DNA of 64,000 nt from Motiliproteus sediminis (GTDB lineage: Bacteria > Pseudomonadota > Gammaproteobacteria > Pseudomonadales > Balneatricaceae), in NCBI RefSeq assembly GCF_017912535.1, contig NZ_JAERQK010000001.1:496001-560000 (forward strand), written 5' to 3'. This document shows positions 1-8,642 of the stretch, piece after piece. The first letter of the stretch is position 1; the number at the start of each line of letters is the position of its first letter. Under the pieces are notes generated by a model. The model was not told the origin of the DNA. It saw only the letters and a program-made list of their open reading frames with translations, and made no database searches. Position numbers and translations under genes: made by a program.

Positions 1-1008
1 CCCTTTAATGCCCCAGAGCCCGAAGTTTTTGCCTCGCCAGCCGAGCACTATCGGATGCGCGCAGAGTTCCGCATCTGGCATGAAGGCGATGATCTGTTTT
101 ATGCCATGTTTGAGCCGGGCGACAAGCGGGCGCCGGTCCGTATCGACCAGTGCCGGATGGTCTCGTCAACGATTGAAGATTGCATGTTTCCTTTGCTCGA
201 TGCGATTCGTGCCGATGAGCTGTTGCGGCGGCGACTGTTCCAGATCGATTTCCTCAGTACTACCACTGGAGAGCTTCTGGTCACCTTGATCTACCATCGC
301 CCACTCGATGCGGCGTGGGAGCAGGCCGCCCGGGATCTGCAGCGTTCGCTGGGCCTGGAAATCATCGGTCGCAGCCGCAAGAGCAAGATTGTGCTGGCGC
401 GGGACTGGGTCGAGGAGCGGCTGCCGATTGCCGGACGGGAGCTGCGCTACCAGCAAGTGGAAAACAGCTTCACCCAGCCCAATGCCAGTATCAGCATGGC
501 GATGCTGTCGTGGGCGCGCGCGGCGGTGGCGGGAGTCGGCCGTGATCTGTTGGAGCTTTATTGTGGCAACGGCAACTTCACCGTTGCCCTCAGTGACCTG
601 TTTGACCGTGTCCTGGCGACCGAAATCAGCAAAAGTTCGGTTAACTCGGCGCTGTTTAATCTTGAACTCAATCAAGTGACCAATGTGGCCATCGCGCGGC
701 TGTCGAGCGAGGAGTTTACTCAGGCGATGAACCGCGAGCGTGAGTTTCGCCGGCTACGCCATATCGATCTGGACGACTATGACTTTGGGACCGTGCTGGT
801 GGATCCGCCGCGTGCCGGGCTTGATCCCGGAACCGAGGCGCTGGTGCAGCGATTTGAGCGCATTCTGTACATCTCATGCAATCCTGAGACTCTGGCCGGC
901 AATCTGGGCACTTTGTGCCAAACCCACCGGGTTGAGCGTCTGGCGCTGTTCGACCAGTTTCCCTATACCGCGCATAAAGAGTGCGGCGTATGGTTGGTGC
1001 GCAAATAA
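1..1008 (+). CDS. trmA: tRNA (uracil-54-C5)-methyltransferase TrmA, 5' end outside window
   Basis: This SAM-dependent enzyme makes m5U54 in the T-loop of tRNAs. The frame is open from base 1 and its first residues already match the family N-terminus (FASPAEHYRMRAEFRIWHEG), so only a few codons are missing upstream. The SAM-binding motif LELYCGNGNF, the DPPRAGLD motif, and the catalytic-Cys stretch YISCNPETL near the C-terminus are all present. The protein lacks the N-terminal TRAM and Fe-S region of RumA/RlmD, which with the start sequence points to TrmA rather than an rRNA methyltransferase. It reads in the same direction as apbC, 78 bp away. Confidence 0.95.
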   Translation, partial: PFNAPEPEVFASPAEHYRMRAEFRIWHEGDDLFYAMFEPGDKRAPVRIDQCRMVSSTIEDCMFPLLDAIRADELLRRRLFQIDFLSTTTGELLVTLIYHRPLDAAWEQAARDLQRSLGLEIIGRSRKSKIVLARDWVEERLPIAGRELRYQQVENSFTQPNASISMAMLSWARAAVAGVGRDLLELYCGNGNFTVALSDLFDRVLATEISKSSVNSALFNLELNQVTNVAIARLSSEEFTQAMNREREFRRLRHIDLDDYDFGTVLVDPPRAGLDPGTEALVQRFERILYISCNPETLAGNLGTLCQTHRVERLALFDQFPYTAHKECGVWLVRK

Positions 1009-1086
1009 ACCCAGCGAAAGGGTTGGTTTTTGCGTGGCAAGCACTTATAACAGCAGCTATCACTCGTTGAATACAGGAACCGATCA

Positions 1087-2181
1087 ATGACAGATACACA
1101 ACGCGTTGCCGTCGAAGCCCTGCTGGGCGACACCCCTTTACCCTATATCGATCAGACTCTGGTTGAGGCCAAGGCGGTAAAGGGTATCGAGATGCAGGGG
1201 GGGACGCTGGTGTTGACGGTTCAGCTGGCGCTGCCGTCACTCACGCTGGGGGCGTGGCTGCGCGAAAATCTGGAGCCCAAACTGCTGGAGCTGGACGGCG
1301 TCAGCGCGGTGCAGTGGCAGCTCAGCAGCAAGATTATTGCCCACAAAACCCAGAACAACATGAAAAGCATGGAGAACGTGCGCAACATTGTGGCTGTGGC
1401 CTCGGGCAAGGGTGGGGTGGGTAAATCTACCACCACCGTTAATCTGGCGTTGGCGTTGGCGGCGGAAGGTGCCCGTGTGGGGGTGCTGGATGCGGATATC
1501 TATGGGCCCAGCCAGGGTTTGATGCTGGGTATTGGCCAGGGCCAGCGCCCGGTTACCGAAGGCAGCATGATGCGGCCGATCAGTGCCTACGGCGTGCAGG
1601 CGATGTCGATGAGCTTTCTTATCGACGACAACCAGCCGATGGTGTGGCGTGGGCCGATGGTCAGTGGCGCGCTGCAGCAATTGCTAACCCAGACCGGCTG
1701 GGATGATCTGGACTATCTGTTTGTCGACATGCCTCCGGGAACCGGCGATATTCAACTGACCTTGTCGCAGAAAGTGCCGGTGACCGGGGCGGTAATCGTC
1801 ACCACGCCACAGGACATTGCGTTGCTCGATGCGCGCAAGGGTATCGAGATGTTCCGCAAGGTCGAGATCCCTGTGTTGGGTGTCGTGGAAAACATGAGCC
1901 TGCATGTTTGTAGTCAGTGTGGCCACGCCGAGCCCATCTTTGGCGAGGGTGGCGGTCAGAAAATCGCCGAGGCTTACGACGCCGAGCTGTTGGGGCAGTT
2001 GCCGCTGGCGCTGGCCATCCGTCAGCAGTCGGATTCAGGCGCCCCCATCGTAGCCGCGGACCCTGCCAGCGAGGCGGCCTGTCACTATCGCGATATCGCA
2101 CTGCGAATCGCCGCGTTGTTAGCGGCGCGGGGTAAAAACTACGCCAATGTGTTCCCGGAAATTGTGGTGCAGAACGACTAA
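1087..2181 (+). CDS. apbC: Mrp/ApbC family Fe-S cluster carrier ATPase
   Basis: A cytosolic P-loop ATPase thought to carry and deliver [4Fe-4S] clusters to apo-enzymes. The 364-aa protein has an N-terminal DUF59-like region (about residues 1-85), a deviant Walker A motif SGKGGVGKST at about 106-114, a second motif VDMPPGTGD near 214-221, and the CxxC pair (Cys275 and Cys278) expected to hold a bridging cluster in the dimer. Length and architecture are standard. The start is the first ATG after the trmA gap. dcd follows 116 bp downstream, a common order in gammaproteobacteria. Confidence 0.93.
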   Translation: MTDTQRVAVEALLGDTPLPYIDQTLVEAKAVKGIEMQGGTLVLTVQLALPSLTLGAWLRENLEPKLLELDGVSAVQWQLSSKIIAHKTQNNMKSMENVRNIVAVASGKGGVGKSTTTVNLALALAAEGARVGVLDADIYGPSQGLMLGIGQGQRPVTEGSMMRPISAYGVQAMSMSFLIDDNQPMVWRGPMVSGALQQLLTQTGWDDLDYLFVDMPPGTGDIQLTLSQKVPVTGAVIVTTPQDIALLDARKGIEMFRKVEIPVLGVVENMSLHVCSQCGHAEPIFGEGGGQKIAEAYDAELLGQLPLALAIRQQSDSGAPIVAADPASEAACHYRDIALRIAALLAARGKNYANVFPEIVVQND

Positions 2182-2297
2182 CTGCCCCGTTTGTGCCGGG
2201 CGTGCTGCGGCTGCGCAAAAAGGCAGATTTCTGGCCGCAAAACCGGTATGATGGCGCAATTTTGATTTGACCAGACAGGGGTCGTTTAGAGCGGACT

Positions 2298-2864
2298 ATG
2301 GGCATTAAATCGGATACTTGGATCCGCCGTATGGCGGAGCAGCATGGGATGATATCTCCCTTCGAACCGGGTCAGGTGCGGCGTAAAGGTGACGAGAAGA
2401 TCGTCTCCTATGGCACCTCGAGCTACGGTTACGACGTGTGTTGCGCTAACGAATTCAAGATTTTCACCAACATCAACTCGTCGATGGTCGATCCCAAGGA
2501 TTTCGACCATCAGAGTTTTGTCGATGTGCAATCTGATGTCTGTATTATCCCGCCCAACTCCTTCGCCCTGGCGCGCACGGTGGAGTACTTCAAGATCCCG
2601 CGTGATGTGCTGGTGATCTGTCTGGGCAAGAGCACGTATGCCCGCTGCGGCATCATCGTCAACGTGACCCCGCTGGAGCCGGAGTGGGAAGGCCACGTGA
2701 CACTGGAATTCTCCAATACGACGCCGCTGCCCGCCAAGATTTATGCCAATGAAGGCGTGGCGCAGATGCTGTTTATCGGCGCCGACGAGGTGTGCGAAAC
2801 CTCCTACGCCGACCGGGCCGGCAAGTACATGGGGCAGACCGGAGTCGTGGTACCGCGCACCTGA
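2298..2864 (+). CDS. dcd: dCTP deaminase
   Basis: Deaminates dCTP to dUTP, the main route to dUMP and dTTP in gammaproteobacteria. At 188 aa it has the normal length. The N-terminus [19 protein letters not shown] is typical of the enzyme, and the catalytic Glu lies in HVTLEFSN (Glu137). The homotrimer-forming dUTPase-like fold is implied by family. Its stop codon overlaps the ATG of the next gene (TGATG at 2862-2866), so the two are probably translationally coupled. The ribosome binding site is weak (GAGCGG). Confidence 0.96.
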   Translation: MGIKSDTWIRRMAEQHGMISPFEPGQVRRKGDEKIVSYGTSSYGYDVCCANEFKIFTNINSSMVDPKDFDHQSFVDVQSDVCIIPPNSFALARTVEYFKIPRDVLVICLGKSTYARCGIIVNVTPLEPEWEGHVTLEFSNTTPLPAKIYANEGVAQMLFIGADEVCETSYADRAGKYMGQTGVVVPRT

Positions 2865-3505
2865 TGGGTTTCATGATTCCGAATTTCGAAAAGATCACGC
2901 TGTTCTGGTGCGAGGTTGTCGACACCATCGATACCTTGATGGAAGAAACCGACGAGGGTCAGGCGCGGATGCTGTTGCAGCATTACGAGGAGAGCCTCAA
3001 GGTGATCGACCAGAACCTGACCTTTCACTTTGAGCGCGACGAGCATTCACAGCGGATAGAGATGATTTTTGGCTGTGATGGTTACGCCCAGTCCATCGCG
3101 TCGGTGTTGAGCCTGGTTGACGCGGCGCCAATGATTGATGGGGTGCAGGTCGTCGCGTTCAACGGTCGCCAGGATCCGCTGCCGGAAAGCGTGCGCCTGG
3201 GTGACGACGAATATGGCCTTGATGATTTCTGGTTCAGTTATCGGATTACTCAGGGTGAATTCCACCTCAATATTTACGTCGAGCGGGTTGTCGACGTGGA
3301 AGAGGATCCTGCGGTTGAGGCCGTCATGATTTTGCTGGATGCCTTGCTGGGGGAGTTTGATCTGATGACCCGCGTGTCTACCCTCAGTTGGTACGACAAG
3401 CCCGCTGATCCGGTTGATTTTGGCCTGATGCCGCTAAGGCAGCTGCGGGCAACCTTCGACAACGAGCGTGGCAAGGTGCGTCTTATTGGTGTGACGCTGC
3501 ATTGA
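2864..3505 (+). CDS. Conserved-looking protein of unknown function, coupled to dcd
   Basis: I do not recognise this 213-aa protein. It is acidic, soluble and has no signal peptide or membrane segment; it begins [20 protein letters not shown] and has a short N-terminal helical part rich in Glu, then mixed alpha/beta sequence. An upstream in-frame start exists inside dcd, but the ATG at 2864 overlapping the dcd stop is the natural coupled start (a second ATG lies 9 bp on). It ends just before a strong hairpin terminator, so it is the last gene of the trmA/apbC/dcd strand run. Confidence 0.8.
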   Translation: MGFMIPNFEKITLFWCEVVDTIDTLMEETDEGQARMLLQHYEESLKVIDQNLTFHFERDEHSQRIEMIFGCDGYAQSIASVLSLVDAAPMIDGVQVVAFNGRQDPLPESVRLGDDEYGLDDFWFSYRITQGEFHLNIYVERVVDVEEDPAVEAVMILLDALLGEFDLMTRVSTLSWYDKPADPVDFGLMPLRQLRATFDNERGKVRLIGVTLH

Positions 3506-3528
3506 TCGACCGCTGAATACCAAGGCAC

Positions 3529-3555
3529 AAAAAAGGCGCTCCAGGCGCCTTTTTT
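3529..3555. terminator. Bidirectional rho-independent terminator
   Basis: The stem arms AGGCGC (3534-3539) and GCGCCT (3545-3550) close a 5-nt loop. The hairpin is flanked by A6 (3529-3534) and T6 (3550-3555), so it has a U-tract when read on either strand. It ends the dcd-linked gene on the plus strand and the small gene at 3557-3619 on the minus strand. Confidence 0.9.
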
Positions 3556-3556
3556 A

Positions 3557-3619
3557 TTAGTTGTTGGAGAGCACGTAAATGGTGTCCTCGTCAGTCTCTT
3601 CCTGATTGTAACCCTGCAT
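3557..3619 (-). CDS. Candidate 20-aa small protein (or small RNA with an internal ORF)
   Basis: A minus-strand reading frame of 20 codons encodes MQGYNQEETDEDTIYVLSNN. An AAGGGGG ribosome binding site ends 4 nt before the ATG. A promoter with 17-bp spacing lies about 70 bp upstream and a terminator hairpin begins 1 nt after the stop codon, giving a self-contained transcript of about 150 nt. The peptide is acidic with no membrane segment. I know of no family match. The transcript might instead act as a small RNA. It reads convergently to dcd and lies downstream of the RND operon on the same strand. Confidence 0.55.
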   Translation of the reverse strand: MQGYNQEETDEDTIYVLSNN

Positions 3620-3686
3620 AAAGCCCCCTTGATGCACGTCGTTATCATTGTCATAAGATTAAGCGACCGCAGCGCCTAATACTTTA

Positions 3687-3715
3687 GTTATAGTTTGCAT
3701 CGGGCTAACTGCCAA
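3687..3715 (-). promoter_or_regulatory. Sigma70-type promoter for the 20-codon gene
   Basis: On the minus strand there is a -35 box TTGGCA (3710-3715), a 17-bp spacer and a -10 box TATAAC (3687-3692). Transcription would start near 3680 and run into the ORF at 3619 and the terminator at 3555-3529. Confidence 0.6.
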
Positions 3716-3751
3716 GGGCGCCCACCGGGTGAGGCCCTCGAGGGCGGTGAT

Positions 3752-6700
3752 TTATAAAACAGCCGTTTGCGGCTGGCGGTCTTCATCGACCGGCTCTGGC
3801 GCGACTTTGGCACCCAGCAGGCTATAGACCACTGGGACTACCAACAGCGTTAGCAGGGTGCCGAACGTCATCCCGCCGACGATGACCCAGCCTATCTGTT
3901 GACGGCTTTCAGCGCCGGCACCGCTGGCGATGGCGAGTGGTAACACTCCCAGCACGGTGGCACCGGTAGTCATCAAAATCGGGCGCAGGCGCAGCGTCGC
4001 GGCTTCAACCAGAGCGTCTAGGCGGTTCTTGCCCCGTTGTTGCAGCTGATTGGCGAATTCGACGATCAGAATGCCGTGTTTGCTGATCAGCCCCATCAAT
4101 GTGATCAGGCCGATCTGGCTATAGACGCTGAGAGATGCCCCGGTCAGATGCAGCGCCGCCAGCGCTCCCAGCAGCGCCGGCGGTACCGACAGCAAGATGA
4201 TGATAGGGGCCCGAAAGCTTTCGAACTGGGCTGCCAGCACCAGATAGATAAAGGCGAGCGCCATCAGGAAGGTGGTCTCAAGGCTACTGCTGGATTCTTT
4301 GAACTCCCTCGACTCACCGGCATAGTCTATCTGCAGTGAGGCGTCGGCTTCCGCCACCGCTTGCTCAAGGAACGCCAATGCCTGGTCCAGACTGTAGCCG
4401 GGCGCAAGAGAGGCTTGAATGGTGACCGATTTCAATTTGTTAAAGTGATTTAGCTCGCGCGGTGCGACGCTCTCTTCGATCTGAATCAGGTTATCGAGCT
4501 GGATGGCGCTGCCATCGCTGCCACGTATATAAAGATTACTGAGGTCGCTCGGCGTGCTGCGATCGGTGGGTTCAACCTGCACAATCACATCGTACTGCTC
4601 ACCCTCGCGCTTGAAACGGGTGACTTCGCGACCGGCCATCAGCGTTTCGAAGGTGCGACCGATGGTGTCGACCGAGCTGCCTACATCGGCGATTTTGTCA
4701 CGACTCATCGTTATCCGCAGCTCGGGTTTATTGAGCTTGAGATCGTTGTCGGGTTGCACAAAACCCGGATTTTGATAGATCTTGCCCATCACCTGCTGGG
4801 TCACACCTTCCAGATCAGCATGGGTGCCGCTGGTCTGGATAACGAACTGCACCTGGCGTGAGGCGATACTCTGGCCGAGGGAGGGCGGGTTGAGGGGGAA
4901 GCTCATAGTGCCGATGATGCCGCCAAACATCTGTGGCATCAGACTTTGGGTGATCTGCTGCTGGGTCCGCTCGCGTTGCTCCCAGGGTTTAAGGCCAAGA
5001 AACCCGATCGACTGGGTGGCCGTCGGGAAGCCGACGATCATGAAATAACGGTCGCCCTCGGGGACCTTGGCGAGAATCCTTTCAACCTGGCGGGCATAAC
5101 GATCCAGATAACCCACCGAGGCGCCGTCAGGAGCCATCGAGAACGCGATGATGGTGCCTCGGTCCTCGGTTGGTGCCAGCTCTCGCGGCAGGGTTTGGTA
5201 GAGTTGCCAGCTGCCGTAAAAGGTGAGGGCGGCCATCACCCCCACCAGCCAACGGCCGCGTAATGCGAGTTTGAGCAGCGCTTGGTAGCCGCGAGTAATG
5301 GCGTTGAGGCCATTCTCAAACAGGTTGTAGATCCGGCTGTGGCGGGTTTCGTGATGGAGTAGCCGGGAGCACATCATCGGCGACAGCGATAGTGCAATGA
5401 AGCCGGACACGACGACCGCGGCTGCCAACGTCAGTGCGAACTCGGTAAACAGCTTGCCGGTTCGTCCCGGGGTAAAGGCAACCGGAGCGAACACCGCAAC
5501 CAGGGTCAGGGTCGAGGCGATGACGGCAAACGCGATCTCTTTACTCCCGCGGAAAGCGGCCTGGATCGGCTTGACGCCGTTTTCGACGTGGCGAAAGATG
5601 TTTTCCAGCATCACGATCGCGTCGTCCACTACCAGGCCTATAGCCAGCACCATCGCCAGCAGGGTCAGTGTATTGATACTGAAGCCCCAGAGCTCCATCA
5701 GCGCAAACGCGCCGATCAGCGACACCGGAATGGTCACCAGGGGGATCAGGGTGGCGCGCAAGTTGCGCAGAAAAAGAAAGATAACCAGCACCACCAGCGC
5801 GGTTGCCTCGATCAGGGTCTTGTAGACGGCGTTGATCGACTCCTGAATGAAGATTGAGGAATCGTAGGCGACCTGCACCTCCATGCCCTCTGGCAGCAGT
5901 TCCTGAATGCGGGGTAGCTCGGCACGGATGCCCGCGGAGACGTCCAGCGGATTGGCGGTGGACTGCTTGACTACCCCCAGTGCCACGGCGTTACGTCCCT
6001 TGAAACGGGAGATGCGGCGGGTGTCTTCCGGTCCGAGCTCAATCCGGGCGACGTCGCCAAGGCGGATCGAGTAGTTGTTTTCGTTCCGCAGGATGATGTC
6101 GGCGAACTGCTCCGGTGTGCGCAGGTCGGTTTCCGACAGAATGCCGAACTCGCGTTCCACGCTTTCAATACGGCCGGCGGGCACTTCAAGGTTTTGCGCC
6201 CGCAGAGCCGCTTCCACCTCCTGTACGGTGATGTCGTGCGCTGCCATTTTTATCCGGTCCAGCCATACCCGCATGGAGTAGCGGCGCTCACCAAATATCC
6301 GCACATTGGCCACCCCGGGGATCACCTGCAGCGGATCTTTTACCCGCCGATCGGCGATGTCGGTCACCTCCAGTGCGTCGTGGCGGTCGCTGGAAAACGC
6401 CAACCAGATAATCGGCTGGGCATCGGCCTCGACTTTGGCGACCACTGGTTCGTCTGTGTCGTCAGGTAGCTGCCCGCGAACCCTTCCAACGCGGTCGCGC
6501 ACGTCGCTGGCGGCGGCGTCCGCGTCCCGCTCAAGCTTAAAAGTCACAGTGATCTGACTGAGTTCCGAGCGACTTGAGGAGGTCATGAAATCGACACCTT
6601 CAATCCCCGCCAGGGACTCTTCAAGGATGTCGGTTACCTGGGTTTCGATAATGGTTGCATTGGCACCGGGATAGCGGGTTTCCACCGTCACCACCGGTAC

Positions 6701-6823
6701 GTCAATATTGGGGTATTCGCGGATGGTCAGGCGGTCGTACGCCACCACGCCTACCAGCACCACCAGTAGGTTGATGACGGTGGCGAACACCGGTCGCTTG
6801 ATGCTGATATCAGACAGGATCAT
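3752..6823 (-). CDS. RND-family multidrug efflux pump, inner-membrane transporter
   Basis: A proton-driven drug exporter of the AcrB/MexB superfamily that works as a trimer with the adaptor encoded just upstream. The 1023-aa protein starts MILSDISIKRPVFATVINLL, the standard cytoplasmic stretch and first membrane helix of HAE1 pumps. Two large periplasmic domains separate the helices, and the proton-relay pair Asp400-Asp401 lies in GLVVDDAIVMLENI of the fourth helix. The start ATG overlaps the adaptor stop by 4 bp. No outer-membrane factor is encoded here, so a TolC-like channel from elsewhere is inferred. The substrate is unknown. Confidence 0.93.
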   Translation of the reverse strand: MILSDISIKRPVFATVINLLVVLVGVVAYDRLTIREYPNIDVPVVTVETRYPGANATIIETQVTDILEESLAGIEGVDFMTSSSRSELSQITVTFKLERDADAAASDVRDRVGRVRGQLPDDTDEPVVAKVEADAQPIIWLAFSSDRHDALEVTDIADRRVKDPLQVIPGVANVRIFGERRYSMRVWLDRIKMAAHDITVQEVEAALRAQNLEVPAGRIESVEREFGILSETDLRTPEQFADIILRNENNYSIRLGDVARIELGPEDTRRISRFKGRNAVALGVVKQSTANPLDVSAGIRAELPRIQELLPEGMEVQVAYDSSIFIQESINAVYKTLIEATALVVLVIFLFLRNLRATLIPLVTIPVSLIGAFALMELWGFSINTLTLLAMVLAIGLVVDDAIVMLENIFRHVENGVKPIQAAFRGSKEIAFAVIASTLTLVAVFAPVAFTPGRTGKLFTEFALTLAAAVVVSGFIALSLSPMMCSRLLHHETRHSRIYNLFENGLNAITRGYQALLKLALRGRWLVGVMAALTFYGSWQLYQTLPRELAPTEDRGTIIAFSMAPDGASVGYLDRYARQVERILAKVPEGDRYFMIVGFPTATQSIGFLGLKPWEQRERTQQQITQSLMPQMFGGIIGTMSFPLNPPSLGQSIASRQVQFVIQTSGTHADLEGVTQQVMGKIYQNPGFVQPDNDLKLNKPELRITMSRDKIADVGSSVDTIGRTFETLMAGREVTRFKREGEQYDVIVQVEPTDRSTPSDLSNLYIRGSDGSAIQLDNLIQIEESVAPRELNHFNKLKSVTIQASLAPGYSLDQALAFLEQAVAEADASLQIDYAGESREFKESSSSLETTFLMALAFIYLVLAAQFESFRAPIIILLSVPPALLGALAALHLTGASLSVYSQIGLITLMGLISKHGILIVEFANQLQQRGKNRLDALVEAATLRLRPILMTTGATVLGVLPLAIASGAGAESRQQIGWVIVGGMTFGTLLTLLVVPVVYSLLGAKVAPEPVDEDRQPQTAVL

Positions 6824-7872
6824 TCGGCTTTCTCCGCGCCGTCTTCAGCCGGGAACACCGGCGTTACCGGACCGCCGGGCTGAAGTTTCATCTGCCCAGC
6901 GGTAATGATGACGTCGCCTGGATTGATTCCCTCGACCACCTCGACCAATCCCTGTCGTCGCACCCCGAGTGAAACCTTCAGGTTCTCAACCTTGTTGTCC
7001 GTCACACGATAAACGAAGAAATCGCGACCACGCGGAATGATCGCTTGTTCCGGAATCATCAGGGTTGCATCCCGTGTTTCGAGCAACAGGTTGACCCGGG
7101 CAAACAGGCCCGGTAGCAAGCGTTTGTTACCGTTATCGATCAGTGCGCGCAGGGATACGCTGCGGCTTCTGGGGTCGATCTGAGGCGCGATGGCGTAGAT
7201 TTTACCTTCAAACTGCTCCTCCGGCAGGGCTTCGGTGGTCAGTGATACACGCATGCCGGGGCTGAGCAGCGGCAGATGTTTTTCCGGTAGCTGAAAATCC
7301 AGCTTGAGCTGTTCGATATCCACCAGGTCCACCAGCGGCTGACCATCGCTGACGTAATCGCCGACGCTAACCCGACGAAGGCCGGCGTAGCCGTCGAAGG
7401 GGGCGTAAAGGGTCATCTTTTCCAGTGCGGTACGCGCTAGATTGACCCGGGCTTCGTCGATATTGAGTTGGGCCAGTGCTTTGTCGCGTTCGTGCCGGGA
7501 ACCGAGTTTGCGCTGCAAAAGCTGTTCGGCTTGGTTGTATTCCACCTGGCTGAGGTCTCGGCCGGCTTCGACCTGACGCAGCGCTGCCACTTCGGTGGAG
7601 GATTCCAGCGTAAACAGTTTCTGACCGCGCTTGATCGGCCGACCTTCGGAAAAATGGATTCCGAGCACCCGTCCGGTACGTTCCGGACGCAGGGTGACGG
7701 CTTCGTTAGCCAGCAAGGTGCCGACCGCATCCAGCGAGATGTCTAACCTCTGTGGCTCAACCCGGACCACTTCAGCGGGTAATCCGCTGGGTTTATCCGT
7801 CTCCGCGGCGATGATCGCAGCGCTAAACAGGAGGGTGAAAAGTGCTGCGACGGTGTGTTTGGCTAGCTGCAT
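6820..7872 (-). CDS. RND efflux periplasmic adaptor (membrane fusion protein)
   Basis: Links the inner-membrane pump to an outer-membrane channel. The 350-aa protein has an N-terminal signal sequence (MQLAKHTVAALFTLLFSAAIIAAE), a lipoyl half-motif region, an alpha-helical hairpin around residues 100-150, and beta-barrel and membrane-proximal domains (for example LPGLFARVNL). There is no clear lipobox, so it is probably anchored by the uncleaved or cleaved leader rather than lipid. It overlaps the pump gene by 4 bp and follows the TetR gene by 13 bp, which makes a tetR-adaptor-pump operon. Confidence 0.92.
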   Translation of the reverse strand: MQLAKHTVAALFTLLFSAAIIAAETDKPSGLPAEVVRVEPQRLDISLDAVGTLLANEAVTLRPERTGRVLGIHFSEGRPIKRGQKLFTLESSTEVAALRQVEAGRDLSQVEYNQAEQLLQRKLGSRHERDKALAQLNIDEARVNLARTALEKMTLYAPFDGYAGLRRVSVGDYVSDGQPLVDLVDIEQLKLDFQLPEKHLPLLSPGMRVSLTTEALPEEQFEGKIYAIAPQIDPRSRSVSLRALIDNGNKRLLPGLFARVNLLLETRDATLMIPEQAIIPRGRDFFVYRVTDNKVENLKVSLGVRRQGLVEVVEGINPGDVIITAGQMKLQPGGPVTPVFPAEDGAEKAE

Positions 7873-7885
7873 GAAGAGTTCCGTT

Positions 7886-8506
7886 TTAGTGAGCCTGAGA
7901 TGGGAGGGGGCGATAAAGGTGGTCCAGCAGCAGTGCGCCGACCTCTTGCAGCGGAGCTGTACTGCGGGTGATCTTCATCCGCAGGGTGGCTCCTTGCCAG
8001 CTGCACCAGAACAGCTGAGCCAGGGTCGAGGCGGCGATGTCGTCACGCACCTGGCCCTGCCGTTGCGCGTGGCTTAGATCCTGCTCAATCTGGTCGCAGA
8101 TGCCGGCAATGGCATTCTGTACCGCCCCCCGAAGAAAGGGGCTGGCAAATGCAAGCTCGCCGCTGAGGCTGGCCAGCAGGCAACCGAGTTGCTCGTTGGG
8201 GCGTTCGTTGTAGTCGGTAACGATACTTTGCAGGCCTCGTTTGAGCTGCGCCAGACAATCCGGGCCGTTGAGATCAACCATCGCCCTCCAGCGCTCTAGC
8301 AGCAGGTTTTGATAATGCTGGATCAGCTCAATTGCCAGCTGCTCCTTGGAGTCGAAGTAGTGATAAAAGGAGCCTTTGGGGACCTGAGCATCGGCAAGAA
8401 TCTGGCTGAGCCCGGTGGCGTGATAGCCCTGCTTATTGAGCAGGCGCAGACTAGCCTGCATGATCCGGGTGCGCGTATCGCAACTGGGTTGGTTGCCTTG
8501 AGCCAT
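7886..8506 (-). CDS. TetR family repressor of the RND operon
   Basis: A 206-aa one-component regulator. The N-terminal helix-turn-helix reads TRTRIMQASLRLLNKQGYHA, followed by the recognition helix region with VPKGSFYHYFDSKEQLA; the C-terminal ligand domain is variable. The N-terminal domain resembles NemR-like TetR proteins. I chose the ATG at 8506 because GGAGG sits 5 nt before it; the in-frame codon at 8524 has no such site. It is the first gene of the efflux operon and an inverted repeat lies 29 bp upstream of its start, so autorepression is likely. Confidence 0.88.
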   Translation of the reverse strand: MAQGNQPSCDTRTRIMQASLRLLNKQGYHATGLSQILADAQVPKGSFYHYFDSKEQLAIELIQHYQNLLLERWRAMVDLNGPDCLAQLKRGLQSIVTDYNERPNEQLGCLLASLSGELAFASPFLRGAVQNAIAGICDQIEQDLSHAQRQGQVRDDIAASTLAQLFWCSWQGATLRMKITRSTAPLQEVGALLLDHLYRPLPSQAH

Positions 8507-8534
8507 GGCGACCTCCGCGAACAAAAGCGCAGAT

Positions 8535-8549
8535 TAGACCGGTCGTCTA
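8535..8549. promoter_or_regulatory. Probable TetR operator upstream of the efflux operon
   Basis: The inverted repeat TAGAC (8535-8539), spacer CGGTC and GTCTA (8545-8549) lies 29 bp before the repressor start. The half-site resembles those described for NemR-type repressors, which also fits the protein's sequence. It is the only clear dyad in this short gap. Confidence 0.6.
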
Positions 8550-8600
8550 GTCTCCGTCAAGGGTAATGTTGACCAAACGGGTGGGAAAAATAGAGCGCCC

Positions 8601-8626
8601 AAAAAAAAGCCCGCCGAAGCGGGCTT
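8601..8626 (-). terminator. Rho-independent terminator after the aminotransferase gene
   Basis: The stem GCCCGC (8609-8614) pairs with GCGGGC (8619-8624) around a 4-nt tetraloop. Read on the minus strand, it is followed by eight T residues. It lies 17 bp past the aminotransferase stop. Confidence 0.92.
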
Positions 8627-8642
8627 TTAGCGGTATCGTTGA

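Noticed and set aside
5397-5857. Long plus-strand frames antisense to the RND pump gene, and similar antisense frames in trmA, por and acyl-CoA ligase genes
   Set aside because: They mirror high-GC codon use of real genes on the other strand, lack ribosome sites and have unnatural composition.
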